DNA of 34,662 bases from an uncultured Arachnia sp. (GTDB lineage Bacteria; Actinomycetota; Actinomycetes; Propionibacteriales; Propionibacteriaceae). The stretch covers positions 1 through 34,662 of the forward strand of contig CANLTJ010000015.1 of NCBI GenBank assembly GCA_947493995.1, read 5' to 3'. A program made the translations under genes and the position numbers. The notes under the pieces are model-generated. The model saw only the letters and a program-made list of their open reading frames with translations, made no database searches and was not told where the DNA came from. This document shows positions 16,682 through 24,760 of this stretch, in pieces; within the stretch, counting starts at the first letter, position 1; each line of letters opens with the position of its first letter.

Positions 16682-19600
16682 GGCCCGAGAGCATGAACGC
16701 CGGACACCGCGTGAGCTGGCCCGCCTTGGTGGCGCTGATACTGGTGCCGCTGCTGGCGGTGGCGTCCTTCATCACGTTGGGAAGCGACCGCTTTGAGGAG
16801 CGCGTCAGCGCCGCCGTGGTCAACCTCGACGAGGCCGTTGAACTCGACGGCCAGACTGTGCCCCTCGGCCGGCAGCTGGCCGCCGCCATCCTCGAGCGCG
16901 ACGGCGAGAACATTGACTGGACACTGGCCGATGAGCCCAGCGCGGACGAAGGGCTTGAAAGTGGTGAGTACGCCGCCGTCGTCACCATTCCGCCGGAGTT
17001 TTCCGCCGCCGCGACGTCCTTCAGCGAGAATGACGCCGACGTCGCCCGACAGGCGACGGTGGATGTCAGGACCTCCGACAATGCGCCCGTCACAGACGCG
17101 GCTGTCGCACAGGAGATTGCGCGACTCGCTGCCGACACCATCAACGCTGAACTCACTGAGAGCTACCTGGAGAACATCTACGTGGGCTTCAACGAGGTGG
17201 GCGAGCAGTTCACCACCATCGTCGACGGCGCCAATCAGCTCTCCGACGGTGCCTCTGACTTGGCCGACGGTACGGCTGAGGCCTCCGATGGGGCCGTCGA
17301 GCTTTCCGATGGCCTGATGACCCTCTCCGACAATTCATCCGAACTTGTAGGCGGTGGCGAACAGCTCGCCGCCGGCGCCAACGACCTTGCCGACGGAGTG
17401 AGCCAGCTCGCTCCTGGTGCGAACGAACTCGCCTCGGGAGTCTCTGACCTTTCCGACGGAGTTTCGGAGCTTGCGAGCGGGGCGAATGATGCGGCTGACG
17501 GCGCCTCAGACCTTGCCGACGGCGCGACTCAAGTGGCGGTGGGCGCCGACGGTGTGGCAGGCGGAGCGGCGGAGCTTTCCACTGGCGCGAACCAGCTGGC
17601 GGATGGAGCGAACGGTCTGGCGAGCGGCGCCAGTGATTTGGCAGGCGGCGCCTCCGAATGGTCGGACGGGGCGAATGAGCTCGCTGACGGTGCTTCCGAG
17701 CTTGCGGGTGGTGCCGCGCAGGTCTCCGGCGGAGCCAGTGAGCTGGCTGGTGGAGCTTCCGAACTCTCCGAGGGCGCAGGACAGGCGGCAGAGGGTGCCG
17801 CCGGGGTGGCTGGGGGTGTCGCTGGTCTGTCCAACGGTGCGACGCAATTGGCGGGCGCCGCGGACAGCGTCGCCGGGGGTGCAGCGGAACTCTCCGAGGG
17901 GGCCACCGAGCTGGAAACTGGTGTTCGAGGCGTGGCCGGGGGTGCGGCGGAGCTCGCGGGTGGTGCTGGAGAACTGCAGGCGGGCGCCAACGATCTGGCT
18001 ACAGGTGTGGGTGATCTGGCTGGTGGTGCGGATGAGCTGTCGGCTGGCGCGTCTGAACTGTCAGCCGGAGCGACAGAGCTTCGAGAAGCAGGAACTTCTG
18101 GGCTCGCTGACGGGGCCCAGCAGGTCTCCGAGGGTGCAGCCGAACTTGCTGCCGGTACGTCGGAACTCCAAGCGGGGATCGATGGAGCCCAGATTGGGGC
18201 AGAAGAGCTGTCCGAAGGGGTGGCGACGCTGGCTGCTGAGGCTGCGCCTTTGCTCGGCGAAGACGGAGGTATCGATGCCTACACCGACGGCACTGCAGAT
18301 GTGGTTGAAGGTGTCGCCGGGTTGCGCGATGGCCTGCAAGACGTCGTCGACGGTCTGAATCCCGAGGGTGAGGGAGGCGGCGAAGGAGGCGGAGCTGACC
18401 TCGAGGGGATCGGCGCGCTGGTCACGGCCGCAGAGGAGGTGGCCGACGGTGCCGCGGAAGTGAATCAAGGTGCCCAGGGGCTCAACGACGGAATCACGGC
18501 CGTGGATGCCCAGCTGAATCGCTACGCCACCGGGGAAGATCCTGCGCGAGAGATGACGCAGGAGGAGCGTGAAGCCTTGGCGAACGCGCTGATCTGCGAG
18601 CAGCCAGAATTCACCGTCGCAGAATGTGAGCTGATCAAGGCAGGAGCCGCAGTGGGCTTCACGCAGGGGTTCCGGGCGGGCACTGCGACCGGTTCGGCTC
18701 TGCTGAATGCAGAAGGGGACAACGGTGAGCCCTCAGTGGTGCAGGGTGCTGCGGCACTGACCGATGGCACGGCAAGCCTCGCGGAGGGCGCTACCGCCTT
18801 GGCCACCGCAATCGCCGAGCTTCCCGGCCAGATCGCGGAGGCTGTCCGAGCACACTTGGGTGACCTCTACACCGGATTGAGCGGTCTGCTGGAGGGCGCT
18901 GAGACCCTGTTCACTAACTCCCAACCGCTCGTTGAGCAGGGGGAGATGCTCGATGCCGGTGCAGTCCAGCTCTTGGGCGGGCTACGGCAACTGGACAGCC
19001 AATTGAACGAGTCGACGGATGAGTCACCGACCCTGGTGGAGGGCCTGGCGGCGCTGTCCGGTGGCGCGACCGAACTGGCCGACGGCGCATCTGAGGTCTC
19101 CGAAGGCGCGTTCGCCCTCTCTGCAGGAGCCGCAGGCTTGGACGAAGGTATCGCCGGAATCGCCGAGGGGTCGTCCGATCTGGCTCGCGGCGCCGACGTC
19201 CTATCAGAGGGAGCGACGACCCTCGCGGGCGGCGCAACAGAGTTGGCCGGAGGCGTTTCCACACTCTCGGACGGAGCAACGGAACTGTCAGTCGGTGCGT
19301 CGCTGGCCGCCGACGGCGCCGCCGAACTCGCAGAGGGTGCATCGAATCTCTCCGACGGTGTGAACCAGCTGGCGGGTGGCGTGACGGGCCTGGCAAGTGG
19401 CGCAGCGGAACTCTCCGATGGGGCCTCGCAAGTTGCTGGCGGCGTTGCGGGCGTTGCTGGTGGAGCCGCGGAACTCTCCAGTGGGGCGACGGAACTTGCC
19501 GTTGGTGCTTCGGGTGTCGCTGACGGAGCGGCAGAGCTCTCGACCGGCGCATCGGAGCTCGCGGCAGGCGCTTCCGGTATATCCGATGGTGCCGCCGGGT

Positions 19601-20709
19601 TGGCGACCGGCGCTTTCGGCATTGCCGAGGGGAATGCAGGTCTCGCCGACGGCGCCGCTGAACTGGCGGGCGGTGCGTCGCAACTTGCCGTTGGTGTCTC
19701 TGGTCTGGCGGGCGGTGCCTCTGAACTGTCGGGTGGCGTATCGCAGTTGGCTGACGGCGCGTCGGAAGCAGCGGACGGTGCGTCCCTGCTTTCTGATGGC
19801 GCGTCGACCCTGTCCAGCGGGGTTGAGCAACTAGACGATGGCGCATCAGATTTGTCGCAGGGCGTGTCCGACTATGTGGACGGCGTGCGTCAGTACACCG
19901 AAGGTGTCGATGGTGCCGCTGATGGCGCGGCCACATTCTCGGACGGCATCGTCCAACTCGACGACGGCGCCCAACAGTTGGCCGACGGCCTGGACACGTT
20001 TGCCACCGAGCTTGAGAATGGCGCCGAAGAGGTGCCCTCCTACAGTCCTGGAGAGCGGGAGCGGCTCTCAACGGTGGTGACGAACCCCGTTGCACAGTCC
20101 GATGACCTCGTTGACAACAGCCGTGCCGCACTTGTGGCACTCGTCGTCGTGGCGATGCTGTGGCTTGCTTCCTTGGCGACGTTTGTCGTGGCGCGCGCCA
20201 TACCGTCGAACGTCCTGACTTCCAGCGCATCCAACGCGACGCTGTGGCTTCGTGCGCTCGGTGTGCCGATGTTGATCGGCGCGGGCGAGGGACTGTTGTT
20301 CGGGCTGATGGGTGGGATTGTCCTGGAACTCAGCGTCGGGCGGCTGTTCGGGCTCATGGCTCTGCTGGCTGTCCTCGGGGCAGTCTTCGTGCTTGTGAAT
20401 CACGCATTGACAGCATGGCTCGGCAATGTGGGTCGAGGGATCTCCATCCTGCTGCTCCTGCTCACCGTGGCGATGGGTCTGACGTCAGCCACTCCCGGGG
20501 TCTTCGATGCCGTCGCATCGTTCTCGCCAGTGCACAATGGTCTGTTGATGATCCGTACCTGGATCTCCGACGGCACGGGTATGACGGGCTACGTCGGCGG
20601 GATGCTGCTGGTGGCCGTGCTGGCGCTCCTTCTGTCCGTGTTCGCCATCTCCAGCCGACGCAAACTCACAGCTGGCCAGTTCCGCAGTCGAGTGGCCGGC
20701 CGGGCCTGA
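16678..20709 (+). CDS. Giant YhgE/Pip-family membrane protein with heptad arrays
   Basis: This is a 1343-residue protein. One N-terminal membrane helix (residues ~12-34) leads to a conserved YhgE/Pip head at ~40-180, with VVNLDEAVELDGQTVPLGRQLA and GEYAAVVTIPPEFSA. Two heptad arrays of the pattern L-[AS]-[DGE]-G-[AV]-x-x follow at ~182-520 and ~785-1105. The ~260 residues between them contain the only two cysteines I noticed (Cys640, Cys650). The C-terminal ~200 residues hold about six helices of ABC-2 permease character, starting near residue 1150. The AGGAG ribosome site lies inside the end of the MMPL gene. The family includes phage-infection and type VII secretion-associated (EsaA-like) proteins. 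The stalk would extend well outside the membrane. Its cargo is unknown. Confidence 0.9.
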   Translation: MRPESMNAGHRVSWPALVALILVPLLAVASFITLGSDRFEERVSAAVVNLDEAVELDGQTVPLGRQLAAAILERDGENIDWTLADEPSADEGLESGEYAAVVTIPPEFSAAATSFSENDADVARQATVDVRTSDNAPVTDAAVAQEIARLAADTINAELTESYLENIYVGFNEVGEQFTTIVDGANQLSDGASDLADGTAEASDGAVELSDGLMTLSDNSSELVGGGEQLAAGANDLADGVSQLAPGANELASGVSDLSDGVSELASGANDAADGASDLADGATQVAVGADGVAGGAAELSTGANQLADGANGLASGASDLAGGASEWSDGANELADGASELAGGAAQVSGGASELAGGASELSEGAGQAAEGAAGVAGGVAGLSNGATQLAGAADSVAGGAAELSEGATELETGVRGVAGGAAELAGGAGELQAGANDLATGVGDLAGGADELSAGASELSAGATELREAGTSGLADGAQQVSEGAAELAAGTSELQAGIDGAQIGAEELSEGVATLAAEAAPLLGEDGGIDAYTDGTADVVEGVAGLRDGLQDVVDGLNPEGEGGGEGGGADLEGIGALVTAAEEVADGAAEVNQGAQGLNDGITAVDAQLNRYATGEDPAREMTQEEREALANALICEQPEFTVAECELIKAGAAVGFTQGFRAGTATGSALLNAEGDNGEPSVVQGAAALTDGTASLAEGATALATAIAELPGQIAEAVRAHLGDLYTGLSGLLEGAETLFTNSQPLVEQGEMLDAGAVQLLGGLRQLDSQLNESTDESPTLVEGLAALSGGATELADGASEVSEGAFALSAGAAGLDEGIAGIAEGSSDLARGADVLSEGATTLAGGATELAGGVSTLSDGATELSVGASLAADGAAELAEGASNLSDGVNQLAGGVTGLASGAAELSDGASQVAGGVAGVAGGAAELSSGATELAVGASGVADGAAELSTGASELAAGASGISDGAAGLATGAFGIAEGNAGLADGAAELAGGASQLAVGVSGLAGGASELSGGVSQLADGASEAADGASLLSDGASTLSSGVEQLDDGASDLSQGVSDYVDGVRQYTEGVDGAADGAATFSDGIVQLDDGAQQLADGLDTFATELENGAEEVPSYSPGERERLSTVVTNPVAQSDDLVDNSRAALVALVVVAMLWLASLATFVVARAIPSNVLTSSASNATLWLRALGVPMLIGAGEGLLFGLMGGIVLELSVGRLFGLMALLAVLGAVFVLVNHALTAWLGNVGRGISILLLLLTVAMGLTSATPGVFDAVASFSPVHNGLLMIRTWISDGTGMTGYVGGMLLVAVLALLLSVFAISSRRKLTAGQFRSRVAGRA
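17221..18240 (+). repeat. First heptad-coding repeat array of yhgE
   Basis: About 48 consecutive degenerate 21-base units encode heptads such as LSDGASD and LADGANE, with glycine at a fixed position and Leu/Ala alternating. The pattern predicts a continuous glycine-alanine coiled or solenoid rod. The repetitiveness also opens long spurious frames on both strands. Confidence 0.85.
19030..19990 (+). repeat. Second heptad-coding repeat array of yhgE
   Basis: About 45 degenerate 21-base units encode the same heptad as the first array, ending shortly before the C-terminal membrane domain. Near-identical local units, such as repeated ELSDGA and ELAGGA codon runs, suggest recurrent duplication or gene conversion. 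Confidence 0.85.
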
Positions 20710-20717
20710 CCCGACTC

Positions 20718-20772
20718 GCCACATTCACTGCCCACGGCGTCGATATATGACGACGTCACCAGTGAATGCGGC
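20718..20772. terminator. Inverted repeat between convergent yhgE and ABC permease genes
   Basis: GCCACATTCACTG (20718-20730) pairs with CAGTGAATGCGGC (20760-20772) with one mismatch, around a 29-base loop. It begins nine bases after the yhgE stop. The right arm overlaps the dispersed repeat copy B. It could end yhgE transcription, although the loop is long and there is no T-tract. Confidence 0.45.
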
Positions 20773-20782
20773 GTGTCCGGTC
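20744..20782 (+). repeat. Dispersed intergenic repeat, copy B
   Basis: This segment aligns without gaps to bases 81-119 with 32 of 39 identities by eye. Its 3' core, TGCGGCGTGTCCGGTC (20767-20782), recurs exactly at 20808-20823, 20849-20864, 20890-20905 and 20931-20946. The last copy touches the stop codon of the ABC permease gene. Confidence 0.7.
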
Positions 20783-20843
20783 GGTTGGGTGCGCGACGGT
20801 GGGTGAGTGCGGCGTGTCCGGTCGGTGGACGACGTGGTGGTCC

Positions 20844-20950
20844 CTCGATGCGGCGTGTCCGGTCGCTGGACGACGTCGCGGCACCTCGATGCGGCGTGTC
20901 CGGTCGCTGGACGACGTCGCGGCACCTCGATGCGGCGTGTCCGGTCAGGT
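20844..20950 (+). repeat. 41-bp tandem repeat array
   Basis: Two identical 41-base units occupy 20844-20884 and 20885-20925, followed by a 25-base partial unit that runs into the 3' end of the ABC permease gene. Each unit contains the 16-base core of the dispersed repeat and a GGACGACGTCGCGG segment. A diverged unit precedes the array at about 20803-20843. Confidence 0.85.
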
Positions 20951-21790
20951 GAGGAAGAGCGCCTTCAGCCGTAGCGAGGCCGCCCACGTCCCGAGCACCG
21001 CCAGCACCACGAAGTAGAGCGCGTGACCCGCGGACGACCAGTCCACCCAGCCACCATTGAGTGCGCGCAACATCTCGACGCCGTGCCACAGTGGGAGCGC
21101 CATGATGAACCACTGCACCGCTTCGGGGTAGACGCTGAGCGGGTAGAAGGTGGCGGAGAACAGGAACATGGGCATCAGGACGAGCGTCAGCCAGTCCATT
21201 TGCTGAAACGTCTTGAGGAAGCTCGTGGCCGCCATGCCCAACGCCGCGAATCCGAAGGCGATGAGCAGGCAGGCTGGCACCATGAGGATCGCCCACCAGG
21301 ACGAGATGAGCCCCAGCGCGCCCATCACTACGACGAAGCCCGTGGCGTAGACACCGCCCCGCACCAGAGCGACGGCGATCTCACCGAGAGCCACGTCCAT
21401 GGGGCCGACGGTGGTGCTCAGGACTCCGCTGTAGATCTTGCTGATCTTGAGCTTGAAGAAGACTCCCCACGTGGAGTCGTAGACCGCGCCATTCATGGCC
21501 GAGGTCGCGAGCAGAGCCGGGGCGATGTAGGTGGGATACTCCACCACCCGCCCGGCGTCGTCGGTGATCGTGCCGATGAGAGCGCCCAACCCGAGACCCA
21601 TGGCCAGGAGGAACAGCACCGGCTCAAGGAAACCCGACACCATCACTCCCAGGTTTCCCTGCCATTGAGAGCGCATGCCGCGCTCGAAGACGGCCCGGGC
21701 GTTACCGCTGTACAGAGCGGAGCGGAATGGCGGCCTGACAAGAGTCTGGGCGTCGGGAAGAGGTGGGCGCTGCGTCGTTGAGGTGCTCAT
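20945..21790 (-). CDS. ABC-2 type permease, second subunit (NodJ/DrrB-like)
   Basis: This 281-residue membrane subunit of an ABC exporter has about six helices. The cytoplasmic N-terminus (MSTSTTQRPPLPDAQ) is followed by the family segment FERGMRSQWQGNLGVMVSGFLEPVLFLLAMGLGLG. The STWGVFFKLKISKIYSGVLSTTVGP coupling region comes next. Both resemble the lipooligosaccharide-type permeases related to NodJ. The start at 21790 overlaps the stop of the first permease gene as ATGA; much longer upstream frames are not coding. The stop codon lies within the last copy of the 16-base intergenic repeat. Confidence 0.88.
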   Translation of the reverse strand: MSTSTTQRPPLPDAQTLVRPPFRSALYSGNARAVFERGMRSQWQGNLGVMVSGFLEPVLFLLAMGLGLGALIGTITDDAGRVVEYPTYIAPALLATSAMNGAVYDSTWGVFFKLKISKIYSGVLSTTVGPMDVALGEIAVALVRGGVYATGFVVVMGALGLISSWWAILMVPACLLIAFGFAALGMAATSFLKTFQQMDWLTLVLMPMFLFSATFYPLSVYPEAVQWFIMALPLWHGVEMLRALNGGWVDWSSAGHALYFVVLAVLGTWAASLRLKALFLT

Positions 21791-22665
21791 CCGATCAACC
21801 TCCGCCGGTAGTGGCGTCGTGCCAGCACCCAACCCCCGATGCAGAGCGCCACCATGTAACCGATGTGCACCACGACCATTACCGGCGAGAGCGCGGCGCC
21901 GATCGTCACGGCCCTTCCCAACTCCACGCCGTGCCACAGCGGTGACACCCACCCCAGCGGCTGCAGGAACAGCGGCAGGGTCTCCAGCGGAAAATAGGTA
22001 CCGGCGAACAGCAGCATGGGCATGATGACAAATCGATTTAGCAGGGCGAACTGTCCCTTGTCCTCGGTGAGGGTTGAGGACCACGCCATGATGGGGAGCC
22101 CCACTGCGGATGCGCACAGCACCCCGATGGGGATCAGCAGCAGACCCTGGATGGGCTGGGGGATCGCGCCGAGGACGGCGAGAATCACCCAGTAGATGCT
22201 GCAGGTCACCACGTAGCGCAGTGTCACACCCATCACGTGACCACCGGCGAGCTGCTCCGGTGTGACGGGGGTGACCTGCGCCCCGAAATACGTCTCACGC
22301 CACTTGAAGCCAGCCATGATCGTGAATGTGTTCTCCTCCGTGGCGGCTTGGAGGGCCGTGCTCAGCAGCAGTGCAGGCACGACGAAGTGAAGGTACGGCA
22401 CCCCCAGGCTGTTTCCGGAGGCACGATCCACCACGACCCCGAGCCCGACGCCCATGGCCATCAGATACAGCAGGGGCGACAGGATGCCCACACCAAGGAT
22501 GCTGCCGACGTATGCCTTGGCTTGTATGAGCCAGGTCTCCATAGCGAAGATCGAGCCCCGGCGAGCGACGGCCGCAGCCATCTCGTCGTGCGTCATGGGG
22601 ATCGGCAGGGACCTCACGCGCTCGGCGGCGTCGTCGACAACGGCGGAAGAGAATTGCTCAGTCAA
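21787..22665 (-). CDS. ABC-2 type permease, first subunit (NodJ/DrrB-like)
   Basis: This 292-residue subunit has about six membrane helices. After a soluble N-terminus, ETWLIQAKAYVGSILGVGILSPLLYLMAMG gives the first helix. TIMAGFKWRETYFGAQVTPVTPEQL is the cytoplasmic coupling-helix region, and FAGTYFPLETLPLFLQPLGWVSPLWHGVEL is the conserved late segment. It resembles the second permease in layout, and the two would form a heterodimer. The gene overlaps the ATPase 3' end by eight bases and the next permease by four, so all three are translationally coupled. Confidence 0.88.
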   Translation of the reverse strand: MTEQFSSAVVDDAAERVRSLPIPMTHDEMAAAVARRGSIFAMETWLIQAKAYVGSILGVGILSPLLYLMAMGVGLGVVVDRASGNSLGVPYLHFVVPALLLSTALQAATEENTFTIMAGFKWRETYFGAQVTPVTPEQLAGGHVMGVTLRYVVTCSIYWVILAVLGAIPQPIQGLLLIPIGVLCASAVGLPIMAWSSTLTEDKGQFALLNRFVIMPMLLFAGTYFPLETLPLFLQPLGWVSPLWHGVELGRAVTIGAALSPVMVVVHIGYMVALCIGGWVLARRHYRRRLIG

Positions 22666-23584
22666 TGAGACTCCGTCCGGTCAGACGCAGGAACACGTCC
22701 TCCAGGGAGCAACGTCGAACCAGCGACGAGGTGGGATGCAGACCGCGCGCCGTGACAGCTTCCAGGGCCGCTTCGCCATTGGAGGCATAGACCAGCAGCC
22801 GGTCTGGCAGTACCTCCACACGATCGCCCACCCCGTGCAGGGAGGATGCGAGCGACGCGTTGCGCTGTGACCCGAATCGCAGCTCGACCACTTCGCGACC
22901 GGCATGCTCCCGCACCAGGGCCGACGGCGTGCCCCCGGCCACGATGACGCCGTGGTCCACGACGACGAGCCGATCGCAGAGCTGTTCCGCCTCGTCCATG
23001 TGATGCGTGGTCAGCACCAGGGTGATGCCCTGTTCCTTCAACCGGAAGAGCCGGTCCCACAGTATGTGGCGGGCCTGCGGGTCCAAGCCCGTTGTCGGTT
23101 CGTCGAGGAGAAGGATACGGGGGTCCGACACCAGTGCCCGCGCGATGGTCAGGCGACGCTTCATTCCGCCGGAGAGGTCGTCCACTTTTGCTCGGCGCTT
23201 CTCCGTCAGCTGCGCGAACTCCAGGAGGAGTTCGGCCTTCTGCTTCAGGTACCAACGAGGGAGCCCGAAGTAGCGGCCGTAAGTGATGAGGTTCTCGAGC
23301 ACGGTCAGGTCCGTGTCCAGATTGTCCTGCTGCGGGATGACCCCCAGGTGAGCACGGATGCGGGGACCTTCGTGCGTGGGATCCATGCCCATGATCGTGA
23401 GGTCGCCTTCGGTGCGGTGTGAGACGCCGCCCAGCATCCGCATGGTGGTGGACTTTCCTGCGCCGTTGGGACCGAGGAGGCCGAAGGACTCGCCGGGGGC
23501 GACGGTGAAGTCGATGCCCCGCACGGCCTCGAAATCGCCATAGGCCTTGCGCAGGCCCGTGGCCACTATCACCGGTTCAGTCAC
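22658..23584 (-). CDS. ABC exporter ATP-binding subunit (DrrA/NodI-like)
   Basis: This is a cytoplasmic ATPase of about 308 residues that drives the two adjacent permeases. All motifs are intact: Walker A GPNGAGKST, Q-loop GVIPQQDNLD, signature DLSGGMKRRL, Walker B RILLLDEPTTGLDP and H-loop VLTTHHMDEAE. A ~90-residue C-terminal extension is typical of the DrrA/NodI group. The start is uncertain. I favour the GTG at 23584, which gives the family-like beginning MTEPVIVATGLRKAYGD. An ATG at 23626 would add 14 residues and has GAGGGG with no spacing. The substrate is unknown; drug or glycolipid export fits the family. Confidence 0.9.
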   Translation of the reverse strand: MTEPVIVATGLRKAYGDFEAVRGIDFTVAPGESFGLLGPNGAGKSTTMRMLGGVSHRTEGDLTIMGMDPTHEGPRIRAHLGVIPQQDNLDTDLTVLENLITYGRYFGLPRWYLKQKAELLLEFAQLTEKRRAKVDDLSGGMKRRLTIARALVSDPRILLLDEPTTGLDPQARHILWDRLFRLKEQGITLVLTTHHMDEAEQLCDRLVVVDHGVIVAGGTPSALVREHAGREVVELRFGSQRNASLASSLHGVGDRVEVLPDRLLVYASNGEAALEAVTARGLHPTSSLVRRCSLEDVFLRLTGRSLID

Positions 23585-23904
23585 AAGGGCTGAGCCTACC
23601 GGTGCTGGCAACACCCTCCTCCGCATCCCCTCAGCGGATGTCTTGCGTCTCCACCCGGCACATCTGTCTGTTTCTGCTACGAATAGTCAATGCATCAAGG
23701 TGCACCATCTCCCAACGCGGATGCACAGAAGTGCAGGACGATTGCAAGAGTGTGCAAAGACCGTGAGGCTGTTGGTGTTCGGGGGTTTTCGAGCGCTCTG
23801 CATCGGTTGCCCTCCGGCAGATATGTACTCGGGAATCAACCCGGACCGCGAGCGTTCGATCGGACGCACTAGCTGACATTGACGTCAGAGAACGGAGTCG
23901 CACA
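23585..23904. promoter_or_regulatory. Divergent intergenic region upstream of glpF
   Basis: About 320 bases separate the ABC ATPase and glpF and hold no convincing gene. Two palindromes lie close to glpF: GCGTTCGATCGGACGC (23852-23867, two mismatched positions) and CTGAC-N6-GTCAG with a TGACGTCA core (23873-23888). These are candidate operators for a glycerol or carbon-source regulator, which is not encoded in this window. No clear -35/-10 pair was found. Confidence 0.35.
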
Positions 23905-24687
23905 ATGGACATTACGCTCGGACAGGTCTTCCTCTCGGAGGCCGTCGGATCGATGCTGTTGCTGCTGTTGGGTGGTGGCGTCGTCGCCAACACACTCTTG
24001 AAAGGCACCAAGGGCCAAGGAACCGGTTGGCTCCTCATCAACTGGGGATGGGGCCTCGGTGTCTTCGCCGGCGTCCTGGCCTCGGGCGCATCCGGCGCCC
24101 ACATCAACCCGGCGGTCACCGTCGGCATCATCGCGCGAAGCGCCATCAACGGAGACACCGAATTCGTTCCGGGCATCAGCATCGGATTCCTCTCAACTCT
24201 CGTCTACTTCGCAGGACAGCTCGTGGGCGCCATGGCCGGTGCAGGATTGATGTTCCTCACCTACAAGCAGCATTTCGATGCCGAGGAGAATGCCGCCTTC
24301 AAACTCGGCGTGTTCTCCACAGGGCCCGAGATCCGGAGCTACACCTGGAACCTGATCACAGAGATCATCGGCACCTTCGTTCTCGTTTTCGTCATCTTCG
24401 CTGCTGGCACATACACCGCTGCGGGGCCTGATGGTGCTGCTGTGAACCTCGGCTGGTTGGGTGCCCTCGGCGTCGGCCTGCTGGTGGTCAGCATCGGCAT
24501 CAGCCTCGGCGGCCCCACCGGCTACGCCATCAACCCGACGCGTGACCTCGGCCCCCGCATCATGCACGCTCTCCTGCCCATCAAGGGCAAGGGCACCTCT
24601 GACTGGGGCTACTCCTGGGTCCCGATCGTCGGCCCGCTGATCGGCGGTGTGCTCGGTGGCATCTGCAGCACATTCCTGCTGGTCTGA
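23905..24687 (+). CDS. glpF: MIP-family glycerol facilitator
   Basis: This 260-residue six-helix channel mediates passive glycerol entry across the cytoplasmic membrane. The first half has the canonical SGAHINPAVTVG loop (Asn68-Pro69-Ala70). The second half has GPTGYAINPTRDLGPRI (Asn210-Pro211-Thr212), where the family normally has NPA. The Asp of ARD/TRD, typical of glycerol-conducting members, is present. The ATG has GGAG seven bases upstream. glpK begins 73 bases after the stop on the same strand, so glycerol uptake and phosphorylation form one operon. The protein could also pass water or other small polyols. Confidence 0.93.
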   Translation: MDITLGQVFLSEAVGSMLLLLLGGGVVANTLLKGTKGQGTGWLLINWGWGLGVFAGVLASGASGAHINPAVTVGIIARSAINGDTEFVPGISIGFLSTLVYFAGQLVGAMAGAGLMFLTYKQHFDAEENAAFKLGVFSTGPEIRSYTWNLITEIIGTFVLVFVIFAAGTYTAAGPDGAAVNLGWLGALGVGLLVVSIGISLGGPTGYAINPTRDLGPRIMHALLPIKGKGTSDWGYSWVPIVGPLIGGVLGGICSTFLLV

Positions 24688-24760
24688 CCCGGACTCCCGA
24701 ACCTTTCATAGAAAATCATCCAAATCACAAGTCGCACACCACACAAGGAAGTGAGAACCA

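Noticed and set aside
17417..18358. Plus-strand open frame of 313 codons inside yhgE
   Set aside because: It is the shifted reading of the same repeat array, with Arg/Trp-rich composition unlike a real protein.
18867..20230. Long open frames antisense to yhgE (251 and 438 codons)
   Set aside because: They are by-products of the 21-base heptad repeats. Their products are runs of Pro/Ser/Ala or Arg/Pro/His with no start context or family resemblance.
20767..20946. CRISPR array suggested by five evenly repeated 16-mers
   Set aside because: The spacing sequences are themselves repeated, the spacing is uneven in the first copies, and no cas genes are present.
20748..20950. Small open frames in the intergenic repeat array
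   Set aside because: The repeated peptides arise from the 41-base units and lack ribosome sites. They are not credible genes.
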